The notes below the pieces were generated by a model, which was given only the letters and a program-made list of their open reading frames with translations, searched no databases and had not been told where the DNA came from. The translations under genes and the position numbers were made by a program. From Ammoniphilus sp. CFH 90114 (GTDB taxonomy: Bacteria; Bacillota; Bacilli; Aneurinibacillales; RAOX-1), in the NCBI RefSeq assembly GCF_004123195.1, contig NZ_SDLI01000006.1, forward strand, positions 310,001 to 374,000: a stretch of 64,000 nucleotides of DNA. The letters run 5' to 3'. Shown here one piece after another: positions 8,507 to 17,734 of this stretch; position 1 is the first letter of the stretch, and each line of letters starts with the position of its first letter.

Positions 8507-9208
8507 TCATCGCTCCTGTTTTTTTACCATTCGATCCAACAAACCAAATAAGAACGATCGTGCCTGTTCGAGTTCACTCCCTCTCTCCTCCCATTGTTCA
8601 GGACTTTGAATGAATGGACCATTAGGCAGTGCATCACGGAATAGTTGAGCAAGGGAACGAATCATCTCCAATGTAAATTCGGGATGAAACTGTAATCCTA
8701 CGACCCGCTCACCATAGACGAAAGCCTGATTCTTACATGCGGTACTCGTTGCCAATTGGACAGCCCCGTCTGGCAAGTCAAACGTATCGCTATGAAATTG
8801 AAACATGTTCAAAGAGGAACAGAATTCCTGAGGAAAAGGATTATTTCTAACCTCCTCCGTAAATTCAAGCGGCCACCAGCCAATTTCGCTATGGACATGG
8901 GGATAGGCTCGACCTCCCAAGGCATCAGCTATCATTTGTGCACCTAAACAGATGCCAAGGACCCCTTTTTTCTGTTGGACCGCCTGGCGGATGAATTCTT
9001 TTTCCTCCCTCAGCCAAGGATACTTCTCCTCCTCATAAGCCCCCATTCTTCCCCCGAGTATGATGAGTAAATCTACATGCTCAAGTATAGGTAAAGGATC
9101 CCTATTATAGAATTGAGTACCTGTTAATGTATACCCTCTCTCTTTAACCCAATCCTTGATAAAGCCAGGCGTAGCTAGTGGGTCGTTTTGGATGTAATGA
9201 ATATTCAT
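8507..9208 (-). CDS. Class I glutamine amidotransferase-like hydrolase
   Basis: 233-residue GATase1 protein of the stand-alone GMP-synthase-like type. Catalytic triad visible: nucleophile C87 in GICLGAQ, H175 and E177 in LQFHPEF. Such proteins hydrolyse glutamine-type gamma-amide bonds. Its place as last gene of an operon with a glutamine-synthetase-like ligase recalls PuuD, which removes glutamate from gamma-glutamyl intermediates in putrescine catabolism, so the same role is inferred here. ATG 9208 lies 17 nt after the ligase stop, with a GGGGTG site. Exact substrate unknown. Confidence 0.85.
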   Translation of the reverse strand: MNIHYIQNDPLATPGFIKDWVKERGYTLTGTQFYNRDPLPILEHVDLLIILGGRMGAYEEEKYPWLREEKEFIRQAVQQKKGVLGICLGAQMIADALGGRAYPHVHSEIGWWPLEFTEEVRNNPFPQEFCSSLNMFQFHSDTFDLPDGAVQLATSTACKNQAFVYGERVVGLQFHPEFTLEMIRSLAQLFRDALPNGPFIQSPEQWEERGSELEQARSFLFGLLDRMVKKQER

Positions 9209-9225
9209 TAATTCTTCACCCCTAC

Positions 9226-10572
9226 TTAGAACCTGGACGTAAAGACCTTTCGTTCCCAGTCACTTACGTACCGAGAGTATTTGTCCCATTCCGTTCTCTT
9301 GATTTTAATATATTCCTCCCAGATTGAACGTCCAATGGTTTCTGCTAGTATCGTATCATGAGAAAGATAGTCTACGGCTTGGCTTAGACTGCGGGGAACC
9401 CAAGTAATTCCTCTTTCCTTCAATTGTCCTTCACTTAACTTACTTACATCAAGATCTGCAGGCTCACCTGGATTCATCTGATTTTGCACACCATGTAGTC
9501 CAGCGGCAACAAGGCAAGCAGCCAACAGATAAGGGTTGCAGGTACCATCGGCTCCACGATATTCAAAACGACGTGCTCTTCTCTTCTCTGGTATTCTTAC
9601 GAGAACGGAACGATTCCCAGCTCCATAGCATACATGTGCAGGGGCCCACGAACCTGGTTGCATTCTTTTATAGGAGTTGATACTTGGGGCACCAATCGCG
9701 ATAAGAGAAGGACCATGCTTTAATAATCCGCCGATGAAATGGTAAGCTTTATCCGACATGTCTAATCCGCGTTGATCGGTTAAATCCTCAAACAGATTTT
9801 CACCTGCTTGATCATATAGGCTAATATGCACATGCAACCCACTTCCTGCAAGATGCGGAAAAGGCTTCGGCATAAGTGTACCAACCATTCCTTTATCACG
9901 TGCTATTTGTTTATATAAATGAGAGAAGGTCACTTGATCATCAGCAGCTTTAAGGGCAGGAGCATATTTTAAATTGATCTCTAATTGACCAGGCCCAAAT
10001 TCACTTGAGATCTGTTCGGTTTCCACTCCCATCGCCTCTAGTGAATAAACAAATTCTTGGATGAAATCTTCTTGAATATCGGTTCCTTCAGACGAGAAAC
10101 AATGACTTTGATCAGCAGGCTCAAGTACACCGTTCACTTCCTTTAATAAATACGCTTCCTGTTCAAATGCCATGAACATCTTGCCGCCCAATAAGGTTTC
10201 CACTTCATTCAACAACCTCTTTAGTGCGTTCCTTGGACAACCCGGCCAAGGATCACCATTAACATCCACAAGATCACAGAGCATGCGTGCTGTATTTTTA
10301 CGATAAGGTAGGATGGCAAAGGTAGTCGGATCCGGTACCGCAAAGAAATCACCATCGTTCGGACCATAAGTTGGGTTTGGAATATATTCATCAAATACGT
10401 CAAAACACATAATGGCTGTACTAAAGTTAACCCCTTTTTCCATAGCATCCCTTAATTGCTTCGGGCGTAAGGTCCGACCGCGTGTAACCCCTGCATAATC
10501 TAAGAACTCTACCCGAATAAATTCAACCTGTTCTTTCTCTACGATTTCAAGCACTTTATCTACAGTCATCAT
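9226..10572 (-). CDS. Glutamine-synthetase-family ligase (gamma-glutamyl-amine synthetase-like)
   Basis: 448 residues, complete GS fold with the catalytic signatures intact: FEQEAYLL, SSEFGPGQLEINL, the GSGLHVHISL metal and ammonia region, NSYKRMQPG and NRSVLVRIPE, RRFEYRGAD. Its context (amidotransferase, permease, FluG-like amidohydrolase, aminotransferase) argues against ammonia assimilation and for ATP-dependent gamma-glutamylation of an amine or amino acid, as in PuuA or IpuC. The gene begins directly at the end of the M20 gene, with GAGGAG about 9 nt before the first of two adjacent ATGs. Controlled by the sigma-54 promoter at 14334-14349. Confidence 0.88.
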   Translation of the reverse strand: MMTVDKVLEIVEKEQVEFIRVEFLDYAGVTRGRTLRPKQLRDAMEKGVNFSTAIMCFDVFDEYIPNPTYGPNDGDFFAVPDPTTFAILPYRKNTARMLCDLVDVNGDPWPGCPRNALKRLLNEVETLLGGKMFMAFEQEAYLLKEVNGVLEPADQSHCFSSEGTDIQEDFIQEFVYSLEAMGVETEQISSEFGPGQLEINLKYAPALKAADDQVTFSHLYKQIARDKGMVGTLMPKPFPHLAGSGLHVHISLYDQAGENLFEDLTDQRGLDMSDKAYHFIGGLLKHGPSLIAIGAPSINSYKRMQPGSWAPAHVCYGAGNRSVLVRIPEKRRARRFEYRGADGTCNPYLLAACLVAAGLHGVQNQMNPGEPADLDVSKLSEGQLKERGITWVPRSLSQAVDYLSHDTILAETIGRSIWEEYIKIKRTEWDKYSRYVSDWERKVFTSRF

Positions 10573-11760
10573 CTAAGCTCTCTCCTCATTATTTATTAGT
10601 TTTAAAACAGTCCGGGTGACAAGGGTGACTCCAATTGGGATAATCGTATCATCGAATTGAAAACCAGGGTGGTGTAAATCCACCACCGGAGACCCCGCCT
10701 TTCCCACGCCTAAGCGAAAATAAGTACTAGGAACGCGCTCAGCAAAAGCGCCAAAGTCATCTGCCCCCATGGATGGCTCTTTGAGAATATGGACGGACTC
10801 GCCTAGCCATTCTCTTGCGCTTTTCTCGAGGGTTTTTGTGATTTCTTCGTCATTAATTACAGGTGGGTGCCCATCAGTAAAAGTCACACAAGCATTCCCA
10901 CCATGCGTTTTTGCTACATTTTCTACCAATTGGGTAAGCTCTTTCTTTATCTTTGTGCGAGTTGCCTGTGATACCGAACGAACGGTCCCCTTTAATACCA
11001 CCCGGTCTGCCACCACATTGCTAGCTGAACCTCCCTCAATGACACCTACATGAACCACTACCGGGTCAACTGGATTATTAGCTTTTGTAACATAAAAGGA
11101 AAGAGCTTGAAGGATCTGAGCCGAGATCATGATGGCGTCTATACTTTGATGAGGTCGTGCACTATGCCCTCCCTTCCCTTGGATTTCAAATTCAAAATCG
11201 TCACAGGAAGCTGTTACAGCACCATACCTAACACCAATTGTTCCATGAGGCAAATGGGGCCACAGATGAAGGGCCAACATCTGATCCACTCGAGGTTGTT
11301 CCAACACACCTTGCTCAATCATCCGAAGTGCTGCGCCATCGGCTTCCTCTCCCGGTTGAAAGATCCCTCTTACACGACCATTCCATTGTCCTCTATGTTG
11401 ATGTAGTTGATAAATCACACCTAGTAAGATCGTCGTGTGTCCATCATGACCACACGCATGCATGACACCAGGATGACATGACGCAAAGGAAAGACCGGTT
11501 TTCTCTTCAATGGGTAGGGCGTCTATATCTGCACGAATGGCAATATGTGGCCCTTCTCCCTTTCCACCGATTATATCTACTACAATTCCCGTTTCTCCTA
11601 CCCTGCGATAGGCAATGCCCCAATCATCCAGACAAGATGCAATAAATTCGGAGGTTTGAAATTCTTGAAATGAAAGCTCTGGGTATTGATGAAGATAGTG
11701 CCGTATCTCCTTGAGCTTCCTCTCTAGTTCAGGGGCTACCTCTACTTCTTTTCTAAGCAT
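10573..11760 (-). CDS. M20 family amidohydrolase/peptidase
   Basis: 395 residues, about the normal length of HipO/AmhX-type M20D metallo-amidohydrolases. Metal ligands are in place: H101 and C103 in MHACGHDGHTT, the acidic pair in QPGEEADG at about 138-139, and HSARPH in the dimerisation domain. The family hydrolyses N-acyl or amino-acid amides in the cytosol. In this operon it may release an amino acid from an amide substrate before or after glutamylation; that is inference. AAGGAG precedes ATG 11760, 12 nt after the permease stop. Confidence 0.88.
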   Translation of the reverse strand: MLRKEVEVAPELERKLKEIRHYLHQYPELSFQEFQTSEFIASCLDDWGIAYRRVGETGIVVDIIGGKGEGPHIAIRADIDALPIEEKTGLSFASCHPGVMHACGHDGHTTILLGVIYQLHQHRGQWNGRVRGIFQPGEEADGAALRMIEQGVLEQPRVDQMLALHLWPHLPHGTIGVRYGAVTASCDDFEFEIQGKGGHSARPHQSIDAIMISAQILQALSFYVTKANNPVDPVVVHVGVIEGGSASNVVADRVVLKGTVRSVSQATRTKIKKELTQLVENVAKTHGGNACVTFTDGHPPVINDEEITKTLEKSAREWLGESVHILKEPSMGADDFGAFAERVPSTYFRLGVGKAGSPVVDLHHPGFQFDDTIIPIGVTLVTRTVLKLINNEERA

Positions 11761-11772
11761 AACTTCTACTCC

Positions 11773-13131
11773 TTACATCACTTGTTGTTGAGATTCTCCT
11801 ACATCCTTAGATTTATGAAACATCTTAAAGAGTACATAGAGAACACCCATCCAGATTGCACCGCGTACAAGGGTCATAGGCGAACCTACAAAAGTTCCAT
11901 AACAAACAATACCGATCCCAACAAAACCAAGAATGGGGAACAAGGGATACAACGGCTGTTTCCATGACAATTGACTGACCTCATCCATGTTATTTTTCCG
12001 GTATAAAACACCAGCGATTAACGCTAGGGTCCATGAAACCATCCAGGCCAGAACCAATTGAGTAGAAAGTTCAACGTATAAGAAATCTGGATTTACTGCT
12101 CCCAGTAAGACTAACCCGACGGATGCAGCCCAAACCGCAATAATACCGTACACAGGAGTTCCAGTTTTCGGATGAAGATGACCAAAAAAAGCGGGTAAAT
12201 ATCCCCGACGAGCCTGAGAATAAAAGATTCGAGAGGCGGAGTATAAAGTCCCCATCAAAATACATGTCGCTGCAGCAATCCAAGCTGCAATATTCATGAT
12301 GAAGGCACCTGCAAAACCAAATACCTGCTCAGCAGCAGCGGTAAACGGGGAATGGTCCATCGATACCTGATCCCAAGGAATCAACCCCTGTAAAACGACT
12401 TGTGCGAAGGAATACAATACGATAAATGTCATACTTGACCAAATAAGAGCCTTAGGTAAATCCCTTGGATTCCTACATTCTCCACCTGCCGTAGCTAGAG
12501 TAACTGCACCTAGATAAGCATAGGTTCCAAGGGGAACTGCCGCCCAAAAGCCATCAATACCATTCGGAAGAAAAGGAGTAAAATGCTCCGTGTTGATGTC
12601 TTTTAAGCCGATAAGAGAGAAAAGGGCCATTACTCCTGTCATAATTAAAACAAGAACAAGCTGTGTCTTCGCTGCAATTTGTGTACCTAGGATATTAAGG
12701 AGTGCAAAGATAGAAATAAAGAAAATAGCAAATATAATAGACCAGTAACTTCCTTCTAATTGCGGGAAAAACCACATGGTAATCTGACCGAGTGCTAGCC
12801 CTACACTACCACCCGCAATCACCCACCCCACAGCAAACGTAAATCCTGCTAGAAAGCCCCACCATTTCCCCATAAATCTCTCAACCCACAGAGACATCGC
12901 TCCCGAATTCGGCATCCCCACAGCCAATTCGCTTAGGGCTACCATCAGGAATAGCTGTGAAAGACCGGCAACCAAATAGGCCATAATGGCCCCTGGACCC
13001 GCTGTTGCAATTCCTTGACCCATCAAGAGGAATATTCCATCCCCTATAACCGCCCCAACTCCTAGTGCCCAAATGTGCCAATATCCTAGCTTTCTTTCCG
13101 GAGCTAGCTCTAATGTCGTCGATTGACTCAT
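11773..13131 (-). CDS. APC superfamily amino acid/amine permease
   Basis: 452-residue integral membrane protein with about 12 membrane segments and the APC N-terminal signature LGVGAVIGDGIFLLMGQGIA. Likely a proton-coupled importer of the compound degraded by this operon. The start overlaps the stop of the amidohydrolase gene by 4 nt (ATGA) and has AAAGGAGG 7-8 nt upstream, which is translational coupling. The exact substrate cannot be told; amines such as putrescine or an amino acid are the obvious candidates. Confidence 0.9.
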   Translation of the reverse strand: MSQSTTLELAPERKLGYWHIWALGVGAVIGDGIFLLMGQGIATAGPGAIMAYLVAGLSQLFLMVALSELAVGMPNSGAMSLWVERFMGKWWGFLAGFTFAVGWVIAGGSVGLALGQITMWFFPQLEGSYWSIIFAIFFISIFALLNILGTQIAAKTQLVLVLIMTGVMALFSLIGLKDINTEHFTPFLPNGIDGFWAAVPLGTYAYLGAVTLATAGGECRNPRDLPKALIWSSMTFIVLYSFAQVVLQGLIPWDQVSMDHSPFTAAAEQVFGFAGAFIMNIAAWIAAATCILMGTLYSASRIFYSQARRGYLPAFFGHLHPKTGTPVYGIIAVWAASVGLVLLGAVNPDFLYVELSTQLVLAWMVSWTLALIAGVLYRKNNMDEVSQLSWKQPLYPLFPILGFVGIGIVCYGTFVGSPMTLVRGAIWMGVLYVLFKMFHKSKDVGESQQQVM

Positions 13132-14300
13132 GCGAAGGCCTCCTTTAATTGTTTTTGGTACACATTTTCAAAGTTTCTGTACAGAACCATTTCGCCAATA
13201 ACCTGAGCCGTTGCACTGTCCATATAATTCGATTCCACCCATGAGGTTAAAACGTTTTCAAAACACTCTTTAAACAGATGCACGCCTAACCAGTTCATTT
13301 CTGGAACGGTGAAGGCATCCGATCCATACATAACCTTATCAAATGGGGCAAATTCAAACACCTGTGATAAAATTCTTTGAACTCCATGCCCACTGAATGG
13401 ATTCTGCAGTGAGATATCCATATATACTTTGGGAAGAATACTTACAATAAACGCAGCTTCTTCTACCCAAGGATAACCCCCATGCACAAGATGAACCTTC
13501 GTATCCTGATATTCTCGTAAGAAATCGAGGAGAAAACTAGGACTTGCTTTAGGTAGTACAACATCACCATCCCCGATACCCGTATGAATGTGCATCACTT
13601 TATCAGATTTCGTACACTCTTCCATAGCAATGTGTAGACAGTAATCTCGTAAAGCCTTTACCTTCGCTCGTTCATTAACTTGGAATTCCGTATATTGTTC
13701 AGCCGCAGCCTGCTCATCCATTGGACTAATCTCGAGACCACTCCGGTAAGCAATAATGGATTTTAGCCCTATCACACCTTCCCTTTGCAATGTGGTATTC
13801 AGATCTGCCCGATATTGTTCTAGAAATTCACCGAAACTAGCACATTCTTGACGAAGACGTACCATAACAGGCTCAATCCGATAGACCTCCCAGAGTCTTG
13901 ATCCACACAGTTCAGCATACTCTTTTTTGTTTAACATAGGCTGTGGATAACCAAAGTCCGCAACAATTCCAGTCAGTTTCGCATCTTGAAATAGCTCACG
14001 AGTATACGAGGGAAAGTTAATGGCTCTATTATTCCGATGCTCCACCACTTCTTCTAGCAATGGCTTGCATGAAAAATATTGGGCAAGCCGTTGAATAAGA
14101 ATTTGCACCCACATATTACTCCCTGGAAAAGGCTGATTTGGAGTACGATGATAATCCTTTGGAATCTCATTTGGTATGACAGCTAGTGAGAGCTTTCGAA
14201 CAAATTCCTCCGGTGTAAATGGTTCTGGATTGGCAATGTAAGGATGTGCATGAACATCTACAGCCTGACAATGAGCGAGAGACACTCTAGATTTTGACAT
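13128..14300 (-). CDS. Amidohydrolase 2 family protein, FluG N-terminal-domain-like
   Basis: 390-residue metal-dependent hydrolase of the TIM-barrel amidohydrolase superfamily. Metal ligands: H17 and H19 in VDVHAH, then His in MHIHTG, His in VHGGYPW, and Asp in MYGSDAF. This domain is fused to a glutamine-synthetase domain in fungal FluG; here the same pair is split but kept in one operon. It is the first gene after the sigma-54 promoter, with AAAAGGAGG before ATG 14300. The reaction is unproven; hydrolysis of an amide or gamma-glutamyl product is plausible. Confidence 0.82.
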   Translation of the reverse strand: MSKSRVSLAHCQAVDVHAHPYIANPEPFTPEEFVRKLSLAVIPNEIPKDYHRTPNQPFPGSNMWVQILIQRLAQYFSCKPLLEEVVEHRNNRAINFPSYTRELFQDAKLTGIVADFGYPQPMLNKKEYAELCGSRLWEVYRIEPVMVRLRQECASFGEFLEQYRADLNTTLQREGVIGLKSIIAYRSGLEISPMDEQAAAEQYTEFQVNERAKVKALRDYCLHIAMEECTKSDKVMHIHTGIGDGDVVLPKASPSFLLDFLREYQDTKVHLVHGGYPWVEEAAFIVSILPKVYMDISLQNPFSGHGVQRILSQVFEFAPFDKVMYGSDAFTVPEMNWLGVHLFKECFENVLTSWVESNYMDSATAQVIGEMVLYRNFENVYQKQLKEAFA

Positions 14301-14333
14301 TTTATACCTCCTTTTGTATGTTAATTCTCTATT

Positions 14334-14349
14334 TGCAAGATATATGCCA
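14334..14349 (-). promoter_or_regulatory. Sigma-54 (SigL) -24/-12 promoter of the catabolic operon
   Basis: Minus strand TGGCATATATCTTGCA: GG and GC dinucleotides separated by exactly 10 nt, closely matching the TGGCAC-N5-TTGCA consensus. Start expected near 14323, about 23 nt before the amidohydrolase ATG. The divergent gene encodes a sigma-54 activator. Confidence 0.88.
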
Positions 14350-14418
14350 ACACAAACTGCGTGTCGATTCAGACAATTCCGCTCATTCCCCTATTCATAA
14401 GAGAAAATAATTTTGCTA

Positions 14419-14439
14419 TTGCTCAATTTTTTTCAGCAA
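14419..14439. promoter_or_regulatory. Putative upstream activating site 1
   Basis: Imperfect inverted repeat TTGCT-N11-AGCAA whose right half TTTTTCAGCAAATT recurs at 14556-14569. Located about 75-100 bp upstream of the -24/-12 element, the usual distance for an enhancer of a sigma-54 activator. Confidence 0.6.
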
Positions 14440-14542
14440 ATTATTTTTCTTATTATAAAATAATAAAAAATCTTCCAAATTTATTATGGGTTTTGGTATG
14501 ATTTAGAAGATATAATTTCCACCTTTCAACCTGCGACAAAAA

Positions 14543-14566
14543 TTACTGAAAAATATTTTTCAGCAA
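14543..14566. promoter_or_regulatory. Putative upstream activating site 2
   Basis: Contains a perfect 18-bp palindrome, CTGAAAAATATTTTTCAG (14546-14563), flanked by TTA and CAA. It shares the half-site TTTTTCAGCAAATT with the site at 14419-14439. It also lies just upstream of the activator gene, so it may mediate autoregulation. A TATAAT at 14511-14516 is a candidate -10 for the activator. Confidence 0.6.
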
Positions 14567-14590
14567 ATTTATTTACACATGAGGTGAAGT

Positions 14591-16342
14591 ATGGACTCTA
14601 CCCTATCTTTACAGGAGATGTGGAATTCCTTGTTCGACAGCATCCTTTTTCTCACTGAGGAAGGAGTCGTCCACTCTCTCAACCGACCCGCTAGCCGTCT
14701 TTTTACAGGGGGGCAGCAATCGCTTATAGGCTCCTCTATATTGGAACTTATACCATCAGAGGAGTTGAGAAGAAGTCTTCTAAAAAAGTCTACCGTGACC
14801 GGAATTCCAATTTCTCTCGGCACCCAACAACATGTAGGCAACCTTTCCTTTTTAGAGTCTGGGTATTACCTACTTGTACTTAAAAACATGACACAAGTTC
14901 ATCAGCTCCAACATCAGCTAATGGAAGCAAACGAGCAAAAACAAGCTTTCGATATGATTCTAGATCATTTGGAAGAAGGCATTTGTGCGGTCGACCCCCA
15001 TGGAACGGTCATTTTCTACAATCGAAAGATGGGCGAAATTGATATGCTTGAACCAGAATCGGTAAGAACAAGGAGAATACAAGAGATTTGGAACGTAGAG
15101 GAATCAAACAGTACTCTTCTGACCTGTCTTCGAACGGGACGTATCCTCAATCAACGCGAGACTCATTTCACCACCAATGGGAAAGCTGTCACTACGCTAA
15201 CTAAAACCATCCCAATTTATATAGAGAATAAAAAACTTGGGGCACTAGAGATTTCAAAAGATATTACAGAACAAAAACAACTCACGGAAACTATTATGCA
15301 AATGCAAAAACGAGGTTCAAAAGAGGATTCGGTATCCGTCCCCCGAACTCTGTCAGAAAAAAACAATACTAGATTTCACTTTGAAAGTATTAAGTACTCT
15401 AGCAGAGAAATGAGGCAAACCGTAGAGCAGGCTCGTCGCTCCGCACGCTCGGCGTCTAATATCCTGATTGTTGGAGAGACCGGAACGGGTAAAGAACTTT
15501 TTGCTCAGAGCATTCACAATGAGAGTCCAAGAAAGAACAAGCCATTTATTGCACAAAATTGTGCAGCCCTACCTGAAACCCTCCTGGAAGGGTTGCTTTT
15601 GGGCACAACAGCAGGGAGTTTCACTGGCGCAGTTGATCGAGCAGGTTTGTTAGAACAAGCCCAAGGAGGAACACTTCTCCTTGATGAAATTAACTCCATG
15701 AGTCCAGATTTGCAAGCAAAACTGCTCCGCGTTCTTCAAGAGCGAAAAATCCAACGTTTAGGCTCATCAAAAATCTTGGATATTGACGTTCGCGTTATTG
15801 CAACGATGAATGAAGATCCTATGCAGGCTATTTCCCACCAGCGCTTGCGCGAGGATCTGTATTATAGACTAGGTGTTGTGAATATTGTTATTCCACCTTT
15901 ACGTAATCGTAAGGATGACATTCCCATACTAATCGACCATTTTCTCGCTAAGCATGCTCCTACTTTAGACGTTGTGGTAGATGGCATGGAAGATGATGTT
16001 TTTCATTTTCTTCTACATTATTCCTGGCCAGGTAATGTTCGTCAGCTAGAACACGTTATTGAGGGATGTTTAAATCTCATCTATGACGAAAGTAGAATTG
16101 GCTATGACCACCTTCCCCCTGGTCTCAAAACAAAAATGCTTCAGCAAACATTGCCTGACACAAGACAAGACATTGAGCCATCGAACGGTACCTTGCCAGA
16201 ACAACTAGAAAAACTAGAACGTCTGATCATTGACAGAGCATTAAAGGACTCCAGAGGAAATGTAACCAAAGCGAGTGAACAGCTTGGGATTTCTAGACAG
16301 AATTTGAATTACAAGTTGAAAAAATTTCACTTCCAATCATAA
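14591..16342 (+). CDS. Sigma-54-dependent transcriptional activator, RocR-like (PAS-AAA-Fis HTH)
   Basis: 583-residue enhancer-binding protein. Two PAS-like sensor regions (about 10-100 and 118-230) precede the AAA+ domain with Walker A GETGTGKE at about 295, the sigma-54 contact loop GSFTGA at 342-347 and Walker B GGTLLLDEINSM. The C-terminus is a Fis-type helix-turn-helix (SRGNVTKASEQLGISRQNL). The contact loop has Ser where the general consensus GAFTGA has Ala; I believe RocR-type Bacillus activators share this. GAGGTG precedes the ATG. It diverges from the sigma-54 promoter it presumably drives and is followed 12 nt later by the aminotransferase gene. Confidence 0.92.
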   Translation: MDSTLSLQEMWNSLFDSILFLTEEGVVHSLNRPASRLFTGGQQSLIGSSILELIPSEELRRSLLKKSTVTGIPISLGTQQHVGNLSFLESGYYLLVLKNMTQVHQLQHQLMEANEQKQAFDMILDHLEEGICAVDPHGTVIFYNRKMGEIDMLEPESVRTRRIQEIWNVEESNSTLLTCLRTGRILNQRETHFTTNGKAVTTLTKTIPIYIENKKLGALEISKDITEQKQLTETIMQMQKRGSKEDSVSVPRTLSEKNNTRFHFESIKYSSREMRQTVEQARRSARSASNILIVGETGTGKELFAQSIHNESPRKNKPFIAQNCAALPETLLEGLLLGTTAGSFTGAVDRAGLLEQAQGGTLLLDEINSMSPDLQAKLLRVLQERKIQRLGSSKILDIDVRVIATMNEDPMQAISHQRLREDLYYRLGVVNIVIPPLRNRKDDIPILIDHFLAKHAPTLDVVVDGMEDDVFHFLLHYSWPGNVRQLEHVIEGCLNLIYDESRIGYDHLPPGLKTKMLQQTLPDTRQDIEPSNGTLPEQLEKLERLIIDRALKDSRGNVTKASEQLGISRQNLNYKLKKFHFQS

Positions 16343-16354
16343 GGAGGAAGATTC

Positions 16355-17686
16355 ATGTCTAACCCATTTCTAGTTATGGAAGATCAACTTATTGCTAACG
16401 CACTAAAGATCCGTTTCTTCCCTATCACGGTTCAATCTGCAAAAGGTACGAGATTAACAGATCCCAATGGTAAAGAATATTTAGACTTGACTGCTGGGTG
16501 GGCGGTTGCCGGAATTGGCTATAGTCATCAACGAATAAGTCAGGTTATCAAAGAACAGTACGATACCTTGTCTTTTACGTCACAATTGTCGGCACCTGAA
16601 CAAACCATGGTGGCCTTAGCTAACAAATTAGTAGAAATCACTCCAGGAAATTTCTCTAAAAAGGTATGGTTTGGGCATTCCGGTTCAGACGCGAATGACT
16701 GTATTGCAAAACTGGTTCCACTGGCTAAAAAACGATCACGTATGATCTCCTTTATGGGTTCTTATCACGGTCAAACCATGGGGTCGCTCTCCTTATCCGG
16801 ACACCCTGCCCAATCCATGTTTATCGGAAGTGGAAACGTTATCAAAATTCCTTATCCGAATCCTTATCGACCTCCATTTGGAGAAACCAATCGATTGACT
16901 GATCAAGTCCTACAGTATCTTGAAGACGAAGTTTTCCGTACTGTATGTCCGCCAGAACAGACTGCTGGGCTGATAATAGAAGGAATTCAAAGTGACGGTG
17001 GGTTAATTGTTCCACCCGATGATTTTCTTCCACGACTTGAAAAACTATGCAAGCACTATGACATCGCTTTGATCTTTGATGAAGTCAAAGTTGGTATGGG
17101 CCGAACAGGGAAATGGTTCTCTTATGAGCATACAGGTGTTACGCCGGACGCTACCGTCTTAGGCAAGTCTCTTGGTGCCGGGCTTCCCCTTAGTGCCGTT
17201 GTGGCTAGGCAAGAAATCCTTGATGTCGGATCAGGTATTCATATGTTCACAACTAGTGGCAATCCTGTTTGTAGTCGCGCAGCCCTAGAGAATATAGCAA
17301 TCCTTGAAGAAGAGTTCTTACTGAAACAAGCACAAGAAAATGGCGACTATTTTATGAAGTTGTTAAAAGAACTTCAAACGAAGGTAGAGTGGATAGGAGA
17401 CGTTCGAGGACATGGCCTTGCTATCGGTATCGAATTAGTAGAAGATCGCATCACAAAAACCCCAGCAACGGAGAAAACAGCCGCAATCTGCTACCGATGC
17501 TATGAGCTTGGTTTGCTAGTCTTTTATGTTGGCATTCACAGCAATGTGATCGAGATCACTCCTCCTCTTACCATCACTAAGGAGGAAATCGAGCATGCTG
17601 TATCCGTGTTAGAACAAGCCTTTACCGACCTGGCTTATGGAAAGATTGATATGGATTTGGTAAAAAGTTCGCAGGATGGTAGCTAA
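16355..17686 (+). CDS. Class III PLP-dependent aminotransferase
   Basis: 443-residue omega-amino-acid/4-aminobutyrate-type aminotransferase. Markers: SGSDANDC phosphate region, SYHGQT, IFDEVKVGMGRTG with the PLP-nitrogen Asp, and the Schiff-base Lys in LGKSLGAGLPLS. AAGGAGG precedes the ATG. It is co-transcribed with the sigma-54 activator and probably supplies the transamination step (GABA aminotransferase-like) of the pathway encoded divergently. Substrate not determinable from sequence. Confidence 0.9.
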   Translation: MSNPFLVMEDQLIANALKIRFFPITVQSAKGTRLTDPNGKEYLDLTAGWAVAGIGYSHQRISQVIKEQYDTLSFTSQLSAPEQTMVALANKLVEITPGNFSKKVWFGHSGSDANDCIAKLVPLAKKRSRMISFMGSYHGQTMGSLSLSGHPAQSMFIGSGNVIKIPYPNPYRPPFGETNRLTDQVLQYLEDEVFRTVCPPEQTAGLIIEGIQSDGGLIVPPDDFLPRLEKLCKHYDIALIFDEVKVGMGRTGKWFSYEHTGVTPDATVLGKSLGAGLPLSAVVARQEILDVGSGIHMFTTSGNPVCSRAALENIAILEEEFLLKQAQENGDYFMKLLKELQTKVEWIGDVRGHGLAIGIELVEDRITKTPATEKTAAICYRCYELGLLVFYVGIHSNVIEITPPLTITKEEIEHAVSVLEQAFTDLAYGKIDMDLVKSSQDGS

Positions 17687-17699
17687 ATGTGCATGGAAG

Positions 17700-17726
17700 A
17701 AGAGCCATTAGTTGGCTCTTTTGTTC
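17700..17726 (+). terminator. Terminator after aminotransferase gene
   Basis: 8-bp stem (arms 17700-17707 and 17713-17720, loop of 5) followed by TTGTTCTATT on the plus strand. Confidence 0.65.
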
Positions 17727-17734
17727 TATTCTGT

